Shown piece after piece: positions 12,803 to 20,784 of a DNA stretch of 20,784 nucleotides. Position numbers and translations under genes: made by a program. The DNA comes from an uncultured Lachnospiraceae bacterium (lineage in GTDB: Bacteria > Bacillota > Clostridia > Lachnospirales > Lachnospiraceae), in assembly GCA_910586555.1 (NCBI GenBank), contig CAJUJY010000061.1:1-20784 (forward strand), written 5' to 3'. Each line of letters begins with the position of its first letter. Within the stretch, counting starts at the first letter, position 1. The notes beneath the pieces are model-generated. The model did not search any database, was not told the DNA's origin, and saw only the letters and a list, made by a program, of their open reading frames with translations.

Positions 12803-13678
12803 ATGGCGCAATTTGGAATATTGCAGGATACAGCAGGGATTTTAAGGAAATATAATATTAAGTTCCAGAAAAGATTCGGGCAGAATTTTCTTATAGATAA
12901 ACATGTCCTGCATAAAATAATAGATGCAGCAGATATTACAGATAAGGATTTTGTATTAGAAATAGGGCCTGGCATTGGGACACTTACACAATGCCTTTGT
13001 GAAAATGCAAGGGAAGTTATGGCAGTTGAAATTGATAAAAACCTTATTCCTGTCCTTTCGGAAACCCTTTCCGTATATAATAATATAACATTAGTTAACG
13101 AAGATATACTTAAAATTGATATTAAAAGGATTGCAGAAGAGAGAAACGGAGGAAATGCCATAAAAGTAGTGGCAAATCTTCCATACTATATAACAACCCC
13201 TGTTATTATGGGGATTTTGGAAAGCCATGTGCCACTTACAAGCATTACTGTAATGGTCCAAAAAGAAGTTGCACAAAGAATACAGGCTGTGCCTGGAACA
13301 AAGGATTACGGGGCACTCTCACTTGCGGTACAGTATTATTCTGATGCAAAGATTATTGCAAATGTCCCGGCAAACTGTTTTATCCCACGCCCTAATGTGG
13401 ATTCTGCGGTTATAAAACTTTCTTGTAATGGCAAGCCAGATATTAGTACAAATAATGAAAAGTTTATGTCCAGGGTTATACGTGCTTCATTTAACCAGCG
13501 CAGGAAAACTTTACCAAACGGGCTTGCAAATGACAAAAGCCTTGGGGTAAACAAGGAGCAGGCAGCAGAAGCATTAAGGCAGATGGGGCTTGCAGAAACA
13601 GTAAGAGGGGAAACATTGTCACTTGCACAGTTTGCAGAACTGGCAGACAGGCTTTGTATTATTACCAGCCAGTTGTAA
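12803..13678 (+). CDS. rsmA: 16S rRNA (adenine-1518/1519-N6)-dimethyltransferase RsmA (KsgA)
   Basis: This SAM-dependent enzyme dimethylates two adjacent adenines in the 3' loop of 16S rRNA during 30S maturation. The 292-aa length is typical. The opening YNIKFQKRFGQNFLID is the family's N-terminal signature. Motif I is LEIGPGIGTL (52-61), the acidic motif AVEIDKN lies near 74-80, and the catalytic NLPYY is at 125-129. Towards the C-terminus are NCFIPRPNVDSAV and FNQRRKTL. An in-frame ATG at 12716 would add 29 hydrophobic residues absent from relatives. ATG 12803 with ATAGG 7 bases upstream is therefore chosen. Loss of this gene gives kasugamycin resistance in other bacteria. It has its own promoter and is followed 66 bases later by the M24 peptidase gene. 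Confidence 0.95.
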   Translation: MAQFGILQDTAGILRKYNIKFQKRFGQNFLIDKHVLHKIIDAADITDKDFVLEIGPGIGTLTQCLCENAREVMAVEIDKNLIPVLSETLSVYNNITLVNEDILKIDIKRIAEERNGGNAIKVVANLPYYITTPVIMGILESHVPLTSITVMVQKEVAQRIQAVPGTKDYGALSLAVQYYSDAKIIANVPANCFIPRPNVDSAVIKLSCNGKPDISTNNEKFMSRVIRASFNQRRKTLPNGLANDKSLGVNKEQAAEALRQMGLAETVRGETLSLAQFAELADRLCIITSQL

Positions 13679-13744
13679 AATTAATCTATTAGAATTTAGT
13701 TTTTGTAGTCAGTTAATTTTATAATATAAAAGAGGAGAAAAGTT

Positions 13745-15541
13745 TTGGATATAGCACAAAGAATTAAGGCACTCCGCAGTTGTATGGAGAAAAATGGAAT
13801 TAATATGTATTATATACCGTCTGACGATTTCCATAATTCAGAATACGTTAGTGATTACTTTAAATACCGTGAATATATATCTGGCTTTGATGGTTCAGCA
13901 GGAACAGTTATTGTAACAATGGAAGAAGCTGGACTATGGACTGACGGCAGGTATTTTATACAGGCAGAAAAACAGCTTGAAGGAAGCGGGATAAAGCTTT
14001 ATAAATCAGGTACAGAAGGTGTTATTGAAATAAAAGATTATATTAAGGAAAATCTTGGCAAAGGTGAGGTGCTTGGTTTTGATGGAAGGACAGTACAAAC
14101 AGCATGGGCAGAAGAGATAGAAGAAAGCCTTAATATTACAGGTGCAAAGATTAACAGCCGCCTTGATTTAGCAGGTGAAACCTGGAAAGAAAGGCCTTGC
14201 ATAGCACCACAGCCTGTAATGCTTTTAGATACATGTTATGCAGGTGAACCAAGGGAAAGTAAAATTGCAAGAATACGGGAGTATATGGAAAGGAATGGTG
14301 CAGATTACCATATTATTACTACTCTTGATGATATTGCCTGGATTTTAAATATAAGAGGGAATGATATACATTGCAGCCCTGTAGTTTTATCCTACCTTGT
14401 TATTAGCATGGAAGAAGTTATGCTTTTTGCATATAAAGAGGCATTTAACAAAGATACAGAAGAAGCGCTTTGCAAAGCAGGTGTTTTAATTAAAGATTAT
14501 AATGATATATATTATTATACTAAAAATCTTAATAAAAGCAGCAGTATCCTGTTTGACAAGAATACTGTAAACTATGCTATATCCAGTAATATTCCTAAAG
14601 AAACAAAGATAATAAACAGGGCTAACCCGTCAGTATTATGGAAGGCAATAAAAAATAATACTGAAACCAGCAATATTAAAAAAGCACATATAAAAGATGG
14701 TGTAGCAGTTACTAAATTTATATACTGGATTAAAAAGAATACAGGTAAAGTCCCTATGTCGGAATTAAGTGTTATAGATAAAATAGAAAGTATAAGAAGC
14801 AGGGGGGAAAATTATATAGGGCCAAGTTTTGATACTATAGCTGGTTTTGGAAGCCACGGGGCAATAGTACATTACTCTGCAACACCTTCTTCCGATGTCC
14901 CTGTAGAGCCGGATAACCTGCTGCTTGTAGATACAGGAGGGCATTACCTTGAAGGGACAACAGATATAACAAGGACTATCCTTATTGGAAATAAGGCAAC
15001 AGAAGAACAAAAAAAATATTATACTGCTGTGCTGCGTGGTAACTTAAATCTGTGTGATGCACACTTTCTTTATGGCTGTTCTGGTGTTTCACTTGATTAT
15101 ATTGCAAGGAAACCTTTATGGGACATGGGATGTGATTATAACCACGGTACAGGGCATGGTACAGGATATCTTTTAAATGTACATGAAGGCCCTAATTCAT
15201 TCAGGTTCCGTATACTTCCATGTCCAGATGCAAATGCTGTATTTGAGGAAGGAATGGTTACATCAGATGAACCTGGCATGTATATTGAAGGACAGTATGG
15301 TATACGCCTTGAAAACCTGTTATTATGTGTAAAACGTGAAAAAACAGCATATGGGCAGTTTATGGGTTTTGAGCATCTTACATTAGTGCCATTTGACAAG
15401 GATTTAATTAATACAGCTTTAATGGATCCAAAAGAAGTTAAGCTGCTTAATAACTACCATAAAAAAGTTTTTGAAACCATATCACCATACCTGGACAGTG
15501 AAGAGGCAGAATGGCTTAAAGATGCATGTGCCCCATTATAA
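13745..15541 (+). CDS. Aminopeptidase P family (M24) metallopeptidase, long form
   Basis: The 598-aa protein is the three-domain form: two creatinase-like N-terminal domains (about 1-135 and 160-300) and a C-terminal M24 catalytic domain. All five metal ligands are present: Asp396 (LLVDTGG), Asp407 (TTDITRT), His471 (GHGTGYLLNVHE), Glu509 (SDEPGMY) and Glu523 (RLENLL). It should remove N-terminal residues that precede proline, in the cytoplasm, using two Mn ions. The start is TTG 13745, with GAGGAG at 13732-13737; no ATG fits as well. A TATAAT at 13720 suggests a promoter of its own, but the matching -35 is poor. The length equals the eukaryotic-type and clostridial long forms rather than the short bacterial PepP of about 440 aa. 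No obvious strong terminator follows. Confidence 0.93.
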   Translation: MDIAQRIKALRSCMEKNGINMYYIPSDDFHNSEYVSDYFKYREYISGFDGSAGTVIVTMEEAGLWTDGRYFIQAEKQLEGSGIKLYKSGTEGVIEIKDYIKENLGKGEVLGFDGRTVQTAWAEEIEESLNITGAKINSRLDLAGETWKERPCIAPQPVMLLDTCYAGEPRESKIARIREYMERNGADYHIITTLDDIAWILNIRGNDIHCSPVVLSYLVISMEEVMLFAYKEAFNKDTEEALCKAGVLIKDYNDIYYYTKNLNKSSSILFDKNTVNYAISSNIPKETKIINRANPSVLWKAIKNNTETSNIKKAHIKDGVAVTKFIYWIKKNTGKVPMSELSVIDKIESIRSRGENYIGPSFDTIAGFGSHGAIVHYSATPSSDVPVEPDNLLLVDTGGHYLEGTTDITRTILIGNKATEEQKKYYTAVLRGNLNLCDAHFLYGCSGVSLDYIARKPLWDMGCDYNHGTGHGTGYLLNVHEGPNSFRFRILPCPDANAVFEEGMVTSDEPGMYIEGQYGIRLENLLLCVKREKTAYGQFMGFEHLTLVPFDKDLINTALMDPKEVKLLNNYHKKVFETISPYLDSEEAEWLKDACAPL

Positions 15542-15611
15542 ATGGCAGCAGGCTATTATAGCTTTTGCCAGATGCCGTATGAAACAGCTTTTAAGCAGAC
15601 ATTATATAATC

Positions 15612-15640
15612 TTGCCAACAGGGAACAAACGTTATATAAT
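15612..15640 (+). promoter_or_regulatory. Sigma-A promoter of the ankyrin operon
   Basis: TTGCCA (15612-15617), a 17-base spacer and TATAAT (15635-15640). The first ankyrin gene starts 38 bases downstream. Confidence 0.75.
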
Positions 15641-15678
15641 ATGTAAATAAATAATAAAATTATGAGGGATGGGCAGAT

Positions 15679-16653
15679 ATGGAAAAATTACTATTAAAAG
15701 CCTGCCAGAACGGGCAAAAAGGGGTTGTAACAGCTTTTCTTAAAAAGGAAGGCATTGATGTAAATGCAGTAGATGAACTTGGCTTTGCACCTATACACTA
15801 TGTTTGTAAAAATGGGTACAGGGATATTGTAAAACTTCTGCTTGAAAAAGATGCAGATGTAAATTTATCTTCCAACCAGAGCATTACACCTCTTCATATG
15901 GCTGTAGTTTCTGGCAATAAAGAAATTATAAAACTTCTTATAGATGCAGGTGCAGATATAAATGCTACTGACAGGGAGGGCAAAACTGCGCTTATTTATG
16001 CTGTGTCCGCAGGGAAAGCAGAAGCAGCAAAATATCTTATTGTAAGTGGGGCAGACACCTCTGTTAAGGATAACAAAGGGCGTTCTGCCTTTGATTATGC
16101 CAATTCACTTGGGCTTGTACAGCTTATGGAAGTTATGCCAGAGGGAAAAGGTGGTGATGCTGATTCTTTTGGTAATACGCCACTTCACCATGCCTGTTAC
16201 AATAACCAGCCTGAAACGGTAAAGCTGCTTCTTGCTAAAGAGGATTGTAATATTAATGCACGTAATGATAAAAAACTTACACCACTTTATATTGCAGTAA
16301 TGAATCCTAATGTTATGATTGCAGAACTTCTGCTTGAAGCAGGGGCAGATGTTAATATAAGCGGGAGTTATGGTGATTCACCATTACAGGCAGCAGCATA
16401 TAATAAAAACCAGCATCTTGTAAAAAAACTATTAGAATATGGGGCAGATGTAAACTGGCGTAATGAACTTGGTGAAACGGCACTTATTATAGCAGCACAG
16501 ACAGGATGCAATTATATTGCAGGAATCCTGCTTGAAAATGGCGCAGATTTTACATATGCAGATACAGACGGGCATACAGCACTTTATTATGCTACAGAAA
16601 ATGGCAGCAATGATATAGTCCAGAAGCTTCTTATAGCAGGGGCAGAGCATTAA
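15679..16653 (+). CDS. Ankyrin-repeat protein (324 aa)
   Basis: The protein is almost entirely ankyrin repeats, about ten, each near 33 residues. The repeat starts are recognisable: GFAPIHY, SITPLHM, GKTALIY, GRSAFDY, GNTPLHH, LTPLYI, GDSPLQA, GETALII and GHTALYY. Most are followed by the typical LLLEAGADVN-type end. There is no signal peptide, membrane segment or extra domain, so it is cytoplasmic and probably a protein-binding scaffold. The fifth repeat is irregular (ending EVMPEGKGGDADSFG), which splits the stack into two blocks. GAGGG precedes the ATG. The gene is 19 bases ahead of a second, larger ankyrin gene with a shared promoter (15612) and terminator (18751). Its partner cannot be told from sequence. 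Confidence 0.92.
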   Translation: MEKLLLKACQNGQKGVVTAFLKKEGIDVNAVDELGFAPIHYVCKNGYRDIVKLLLEKDADVNLSSNQSITPLHMAVVSGNKEIIKLLIDAGADINATDREGKTALIYAVSAGKAEAAKYLIVSGADTSVKDNKGRSAFDYANSLGLVQLMEVMPEGKGGDADSFGNTPLHHACYNNQPETVKLLLAKEDCNINARNDKKLTPLYIAVMNPNVMIAELLLEAGADVNISGSYGDSPLQAAAYNKNQHLVKKLLEYGADVNWRNELGETALIIAAQTGCNYIAGILLENGADFTYADTDGHTALYYATENGSNDIVQKLLIAGAEH

Positions 16654-16672
16654 AGCCAGGAAGGATAAATAA

Positions 16673-18742
16673 ATGGATATAAAAGAATTAACGGATCTTT
16701 TTGTAACTGCATGTGGGACAAACAGGTGCAGATATATACCATGGTGGGAATATGATCCTGGCGATTATAATTATAAATACAATATTTTTCCAGATGAAGA
16801 AATAAAAAATATAGAAGAATTTGTTAATATAAATGGCAACAGCATAGCCTCTAAACCTATGGGAAATACAGGGCTTAAGTTTTTCCATGCATTTGTATGG
16901 CTTGGGTTTTATAATATTGTTGAAAACTTTCTGGATAACAAAGAACCTGGTATAGATGTTAATATAACGGGCAGTAATGAAAATAAAATTACACCACTTA
17001 TGCTTGCATGCAGCCGTGGCAATTTAAAGATGGCAGGGCTTTTACTTAAACATGGTGCAGATATTTCTTTGTGTGATACAGATGGAAGGAATGTATACCA
17101 TTATCTTGTATGCCCATATATTAAAGGACTGGTGCCTGCCTATGAGGGACAGAGAAAAAGCCTTGGCCAGAGAAAGGAAATTGCACGCCTTCTGCCAGAG
17201 GGCATTAATAAAGAATATATAAATAAAAAAGACATAGACGGGCTTTATCCGCTGGTGCGCTTGTTAAAAAGCAACAATACAAATATTTCATGGGCTTTAA
17301 CAGACATTCTCCTTGAAAAAGGTGCAGATACAGGTTATATTGATGAAAATGGCAATACCCTTCTTATGTCTGCAATATATAACCACCATATGACAGCCGC
17401 TTTAAGCTTTATAAAGGCTGGCATTGGCATAAACCAGGAAAATAATGAAGGAATAACACCTTTAAAACTTTCAGGAAAATATAATAATGAGGCTCTTTTA
17501 ATGGCTTTAAATGAATATGGTGCAGAAGGGGAATGTAAAGCTTTAAATATGGACTTAAGTAATTTGTCAAGAATTACAAGCAATGCATTTGCAAGCTATT
17601 CAGAAGATGATATGGATAATAAAAGCATAGCTTTGTACCTGGCAGAAAAGCTTGCTAAAAGGGTGGATATAGATGATGATGACGATTTAAACTGTCTTTT
17701 GGGAATATTCTATAATGCCCTGTCTGGAGGCAAAGGGTGTGAAGTGCTTGATATCTGTTATAATTGTGGCATAGACTTTACTATGCCAGTATATAGCAGT
17801 GGAAGTGTAACATGCATCCGTGACGAATGTATTAAAAAATATAACCTGGAAGTTATTAAGAAGTTTATTAGTTTTGGGCTGGATATAAATAAACCACTGT
17901 TTAAAGGAATAACACCAGCATACATTGTAGCATCATTAAAAGAAAGAAATATGTTTTCTGGCATGAAAGATGATTACTTTGAAGAAGCAGCAAAATTTTT
18001 CTCAAAGGAATCAATGGAATATGTAAATGACATGGGAACTACAGCTATACACCAGGCAGCACGTAATAACCATTATAAAATGTTAGAAATTATGGCAGAA
18101 AAAGGTGCAGATGTTAATATAACTGAAGACAGCCCCGCAGAGGCAGGAAATACGCCTCTTCATACAGCCTGTATATACGGCAGTGTGGAGGCATTGAATA
18201 TTTTAGGAAAATATGGTGCAGATGATTCCATACAGAATGTAAATGGAGAAACACCAGCACATTTTGCAGTAATGAAAAAGAAGTTTGGTGGTGATTTAAA
18301 AACGGAACAAAGGGAAGCATTATTAAAAGAACTAAAGAATATTGATATTGCAAGAAATGATGGCAAAACACCGCTTATGCTTTTACAGTATATGGACATT
18401 AATACAAATACCAGGCTTCTGCCTTTATTTATTGGAAGAAACACTGATATTAACCATACAGACAATTATGGAAATACAGCATTAATACTTAATGCAAAAA
18501 ACCATTGTTATAAAGGCACAATAAAAGAACTTGTCCGTGCAGGTGCAGATGTAAATGCTATGGACTGTACAGGAAGCACTGTACTGCATTATGTACTAGA
18601 ATACGGAAACCAGGAGGCAGCACGTTTCCTGGTTAAAAAGGGTGCAGATTACAACAGGGCAAATAATAAAGGGATAACACCTGCACAGATAATTGTAGAA
18701 AAAGGGTATGATACATTATTGGAACTTATAGATATCATATAA
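16673..18742 (+). CDS. Large ankyrin-repeat protein (689 aa)
   Basis: The N-terminal 100 residues are not a clear repeat and include many Tyr and Trp (IPWWEYDPGDYNYKY). Ankyrin repeats then run in two blocks. The first (about 100-290) has ITPLMLACSRGNLKMAGLLL, GNTLLMSAIYN and GITPLKLSGKYN. The second (about 410-689) has TTAIHQAARNNHYKMLEIM, GNTPLHTACIYGSVEALNIL, GKTPLMLL, GNTALILNAKN, GSTVLHYVLEYGNQEAARFL and GITPAQIIV. Between them lies a divergent stretch (300-410) with YSEDDMDNKSIALYLAEKLA and an acidic DDDDDL cluster. No signal peptide or catalytic domain is seen. GGAAGG lies shortly before ATG 16673. The repeats look like those of the 324-aa neighbour, so the two probably arose by duplication and act together. 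Confidence 0.92.
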   Translation: MDIKELTDLFVTACGTNRCRYIPWWEYDPGDYNYKYNIFPDEEIKNIEEFVNINGNSIASKPMGNTGLKFFHAFVWLGFYNIVENFLDNKEPGIDVNITGSNENKITPLMLACSRGNLKMAGLLLKHGADISLCDTDGRNVYHYLVCPYIKGLVPAYEGQRKSLGQRKEIARLLPEGINKEYINKKDIDGLYPLVRLLKSNNTNISWALTDILLEKGADTGYIDENGNTLLMSAIYNHHMTAALSFIKAGIGINQENNEGITPLKLSGKYNNEALLMALNEYGAEGECKALNMDLSNLSRITSNAFASYSEDDMDNKSIALYLAEKLAKRVDIDDDDDLNCLLGIFYNALSGGKGCEVLDICYNCGIDFTMPVYSSGSVTCIRDECIKKYNLEVIKKFISFGLDINKPLFKGITPAYIVASLKERNMFSGMKDDYFEEAAKFFSKESMEYVNDMGTTAIHQAARNNHYKMLEIMAEKGADVNITEDSPAEAGNTPLHTACIYGSVEALNILGKYGADDSIQNVNGETPAHFAVMKKKFGGDLKTEQREALLKELKNIDIARNDGKTPLMLLQYMDINTNTRLLPLFIGRNTDINHTDNYGNTALILNAKNHCYKGTIKELVRAGADVNAMDCTGSTVLHYVLEYGNQEAARFLVKKGADYNRANNKGITPAQIIVEKGYDTLLELIDII

Positions 18743-18750
18743 AATTTATA

Positions 18751-18785
18751 ATACCATGCCACATTGCCTGCGGCATGGTATTTTT
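18751..18785 (+). terminator. Strong intrinsic terminator of the ankyrin operon
   Basis: ATACCATGCC (18751-18760) pairs perfectly with GGCATGGTAT (18772-18781) over 11 bases, followed by a T-run. It starts 8 bases after the second ankyrin stop codon. Confidence 0.92.
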
Positions 18786-18883
18786 ATGAAAAATCATACT
18801 TTTTAAGCAAATGTTAATGGAATTATAACCAGGGGTGTGATAAGATTATATACAATATTAAGAAATCTGGGAGGCAGGAGAAA

Positions 18884-19531
18884 GTGATACGTTTATTATC
18901 TATTGGAATAGATTGTATTTCATCCATTATCTTTGTTATTCCGGCTGTAATTATTTTGCAATATGCAATATTTAAACAACGTAATCTTAATAGATTTACC
19001 GCAATATTTATATTTGCATTATATATAATAGCAGTTTTTTCTGTTGTGGGAATTCCTGTGGCTGGCACATTTAAAGTTGATTTTAGTTTTAATATAATAC
19101 CACTGATAGACATTGTAAATAGTCCGCTTGAATATACCAAAAATACTATTTTGAATATTATTTTATTTATACCAATGGGATTTTTAGTACCTGCTATTTG
19201 GAAAAATTACCGCTCTATAAAAATAATGTTTTTTATGGGATTAGCATTATCAGCCAGTATTGAAATACTACAAATATTTACTTTCAGGCTTACAGATATT
19301 GATGATTTAATAACTAATACAGCAGGAACAGTTATAGGATATTATATAGGCAAAAGATTTTCCTTTAAGTTACCATTAAAATTAGACAATAATAAAGAAT
19401 ATTTAATACAGTATGAACCTTTCATTATTTTAGCAGTTATGTTTTTGATTGGAGTTTTTTTGAAACCTGTTGTGTCCAATGGCATATGGGATATTGTATT
19501 ATCCAGTTCATGGTGGGAAGGGATAAAATAA
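18884..19531 (+). CDS. VanZ-family membrane protein
   Basis: The 215-aa protein has about five membrane segments. It carries the family's core order: NIIPLIDIV, the helix NTILNIILFIPMGFLVPAIW, then SASIEILQIFTFRLTDIDDL followed by NTAGTVIGYYIGK. VanZ itself raises teicoplanin resistance by an unknown mechanism. Most chromosomal members, like this one without van genes nearby, have no known role beyond the cell envelope. The start is GTG 18884 with AGGAG just upstream. It follows the ankyrin terminator by 98 bases and so has its own transcript, ended by the hairpin at 19598. The C-terminal 50 residues form a further hydrophobic segment (FIILAVMFLIGVFLKPVV) after a basic loop. Confidence 0.9.
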   Translation: MIRLLSIGIDCISSIIFVIPAVIILQYAIFKQRNLNRFTAIFIFALYIIAVFSVVGIPVAGTFKVDFSFNIIPLIDIVNSPLEYTKNTILNIILFIPMGFLVPAIWKNYRSIKIMFFMGLALSASIEILQIFTFRLTDIDDLITNTAGTVIGYYIGKRFSFKLPLKLDNNKEYLIQYEPFIILAVMFLIGVFLKPVVSNGIWDIVLSSSWWEGIK

Positions 19532-19597
19532 TTTGTGAACCAAATCAGATATTGTTTATATACTACCCAAAGGAACAAATACCACAGAAGAAAGATA

Positions 19598-19628
19598 GAG
19601 GGGCAAGATAATAAAGCCCCTCTTTTTT
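19598..19628 (+). terminator. Intrinsic terminator between convergent genes
   Basis: GAGGGGC (19598-19604) pairs with GCCCCTC (19616-19622), followed by TTTTTT. It ends the VanZ transcript. On the other strand it is followed by TATCTTTCTT, so it may also help end the acetyltransferase gene. Confidence 0.88.
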
Positions 19629-19647
19629 GACAGAACACCATATCCCT

Positions 19648-20526
19648 TTAATTAGTCTTTTTATCCCAAAAAGTCCAATGAACCATAGGCTTGAAACCTA
19701 TCTTTTCATAAAATGCATTATCCCCGCCAGTCATATGCGTTGCGCCTAAGGGTTTAAGCCTGCGGTAATGCTCTGAAAGTGCCGCTGCTGCCAAGCCTTT
19801 CTTCCGGTATTTTGGAATAGTACATAGTGGTTCCATATAGGCGAGGTGGTTTTCTGGAGTCCACCACATACCTGAATAACACACATATTCCCCCTCGTTA
19901 TTTTCAATGACAACTGAATCTTCTGGATGCATGTGAGGTGCCATTAATGTGTAATATCCATGTTCAGCATCTCCATTCCAAGAACCTTCATCTTTTTCGT
20001 GGCCAAAACCTTTCCAACAACATTCTACTATTTTTTCTACTGAAAACTTTTTAGAATCCACAAAATGAAAGCCATCTGGCAATGTATAATTAAGTGGTTG
20101 TTCAAAATCAAAGACTCTCTCTGTAAAGTCTGAAGATTGTTGAAAACCAATTTTTGCTATTGCTTCTTTAACTGCATTTTGCCCATCAAAAACAACAAAT
20201 CTGAGCTGGCCATCCACACGTGGCATAAATGAAACTGCATACGCAGCCATCTCATCCGCCAGCTTTTCATAGCCTGGGCGCAGACTGGAATATACATTAT
20301 TTACAGGATTTTCATAAAAAACAAAACCTGCTATACGTCCATTATCCTCCCAAAGTTTCCAGCGGTGTACCAAGGATTTATCCATCCAGCCACTAGAAAG
20401 CGCATATTCCAGAAATGGAGCAGGAACACCATTTCTCCAGTCTTTTTCATATATATCAATCATAAATTGGTATACATCCATAAAATCACATAAAACTCTA
20501 AAGTTTCTTGAAATTATTTTAGCCAT
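19648..20526 (-). CDS. GNAT-family N-acetyltransferase (292 aa, two-domain)
   Basis: The C-terminal half is a clear GNAT domain: acetyl-CoA loop PLCTIPKYRKKGLAAAALSE (the R/Q-x-x-G-x-A pattern is met as RKKGLA), then GATHMTGGDNAFYEKIGF, the usual final strand-helix. The N-terminal 140 residues look like a second, degenerate GNAT fold (IAGFVFYENPVN, then LRFVVFDGQ and AIAKIGFQ), so this is probably a tandem GNAT. The acceptor is unknown. ATG 20526 is preferred to one 11 codons upstream because AAGGAGG lies 6 bases before it. The gene is monocistronic, transcribed leftward against vanZ. Confidence 0.88.
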   Translation of the reverse strand: MAKIISRNFRVLCDFMDVYQFMIDIYEKDWRNGVPAPFLEYALSSGWMDKSLVHRWKLWEDNGRIAGFVFYENPVNNVYSSLRPGYEKLADEMAAYAVSFMPRVDGQLRFVVFDGQNAVKEAIAKIGFQQSSDFTERVFDFEQPLNYTLPDGFHFVDSKKFSVEKIVECCWKGFGHEKDEGSWNGDAEHGYYTLMAPHMHPEDSVVIENNEGEYVCYSGMWWTPENHLAYMEPLCTIPKYRKKGLAAAALSEHYRRLKPLGATHMTGGDNAFYEKIGFKPMVHWTFWDKKTN

Positions 20527-20557
20527 AAATGCCTCCTTCTTATATATAATATATATC

Positions 20558-20586
20558 ATTATAAGAAAATACTATGTACAAGTAAA
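20558..20586 (-). promoter_or_regulatory. Probable promoter of the acetyltransferase gene
   Basis: On the bottom strand, TTTACT (20586-20581), a 17-base spacer and TATAAT (20563-20558). The -10 is perfect and the -35 matches four of six. Confidence 0.55.
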
Positions 20587-20625
20587 TAGCAAGAACAATT
20601 ATAATCAATATTGCTACAAAAGAAC

Positions 20626-20661
20626 GCCTGCTTACAGGCAATGCGGATTGCGGATATCAGC
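20626..20661 (+). repeat. Dispersed hairpin repeat family B, copy 2
   Basis: Matches 12521-12556 at 32 of 36 bases. It is followed by CTGGC and GCCAG (about 20663-20682), another stem, though not the same one as in copy 1. No gene is seen between 20587 and the window end. Confidence 0.75.
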
Positions 20662-20784
20662 CTGGCTGTGCTATATGCCAGTCCGTATTACTTTGGCAGG
20701 GCTTCTATATATATTTAAACTCCAGGCAGGGCACGGAAATCAATTTTCAAAAATCTCACAAATCTTGGAAGACTCAAGTAAGCA

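Noticed and set aside
1..20784. tRNA or rRNA genes
   Set aside because: No cloverleaf with a recognisable TTC-containing T-arm, nor any rRNA-like conserved stretch, was found by eye. The structured stretch at 3436-3503 lacks tRNA signatures.

Overview
The window looks like a low-GC Firmicute chromosome, most likely a gut-type clostridium of the Lachnospiraceae. The reasons are the A+T-rich codon use, strong AGGAGG ribosome binding sites, near-consensus sigma-A promoters, and the family make-up (TatD, RsmA, a long M24 peptidase, VanZ, a cytidylate kinase-like protein). This assignment is inferred from sequence style and not from a database match.

Positions 1-8.6 kb are accessory, mobile-element-like DNA. 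On the left, a small protein, an SfsA-like putative nuclease and a YkgJ-type cysteine-cluster protein run rightward to a hairpin terminator. A full-length tyrosine recombinase (408 aa) runs leftward towards them. Behind the integrase lies about 1.9 kb without credible genes (3285-5191). It is packed with related repeats: a 136-bp tandem repeat, pyrimidine-rich TCCTCCTCTTCC motifs in both orientations, near-palindromes, direct repeats and terminator-like hairpins. It ends at a 13-bp inverted repeat in front of a tightly coupled gene pair (59 aa and 206 aa, unrecognised). A second diverged copy of the hairpin plus inverted-repeat block follows that pair. From 6.4 to 8.35 kb there is a graveyard of decayed genes: one with a frameshift and several stops, one with a single-base frameshift, and a P-loop kinase fragment. 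A small conserved-looking ORF (8391-8600) precedes tatD.

Positions 8.6-15.5 kb hold housekeeping genes: tatD (+), a membrane-anchored unknown (-), an ArsB/NhaD-like transporter with a cytidylate kinase-like gene behind it in one leftward operon, then rsmA/ksgA and an aminopeptidase P-type M24 peptidase (+). Two dispersed hairpin repeat families lie between these genes. One (9446/10210) flanks the membrane-protein gene. The other (12521/20626) occurs between the divergent transporter and rsmA promoters and again at the right end.

Positions 15.6-20.8 kb hold two consecutive ankyrin-repeat proteins (324 and 689 aa) with their own promoter and a strong terminator, then a VanZ-family membrane protein, a shared terminator, and a leftward GNAT acetyltransferase.

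The best candidate for something undescribed is the repeat-rich non-coding locus between the integrase and the coupled 59/206-aa pair. Its hairpins change sequence while keeping base pairing, and they keep an anti-Shine-Dalgarno-like pyrimidine loop. No function is proven from sequence alone.
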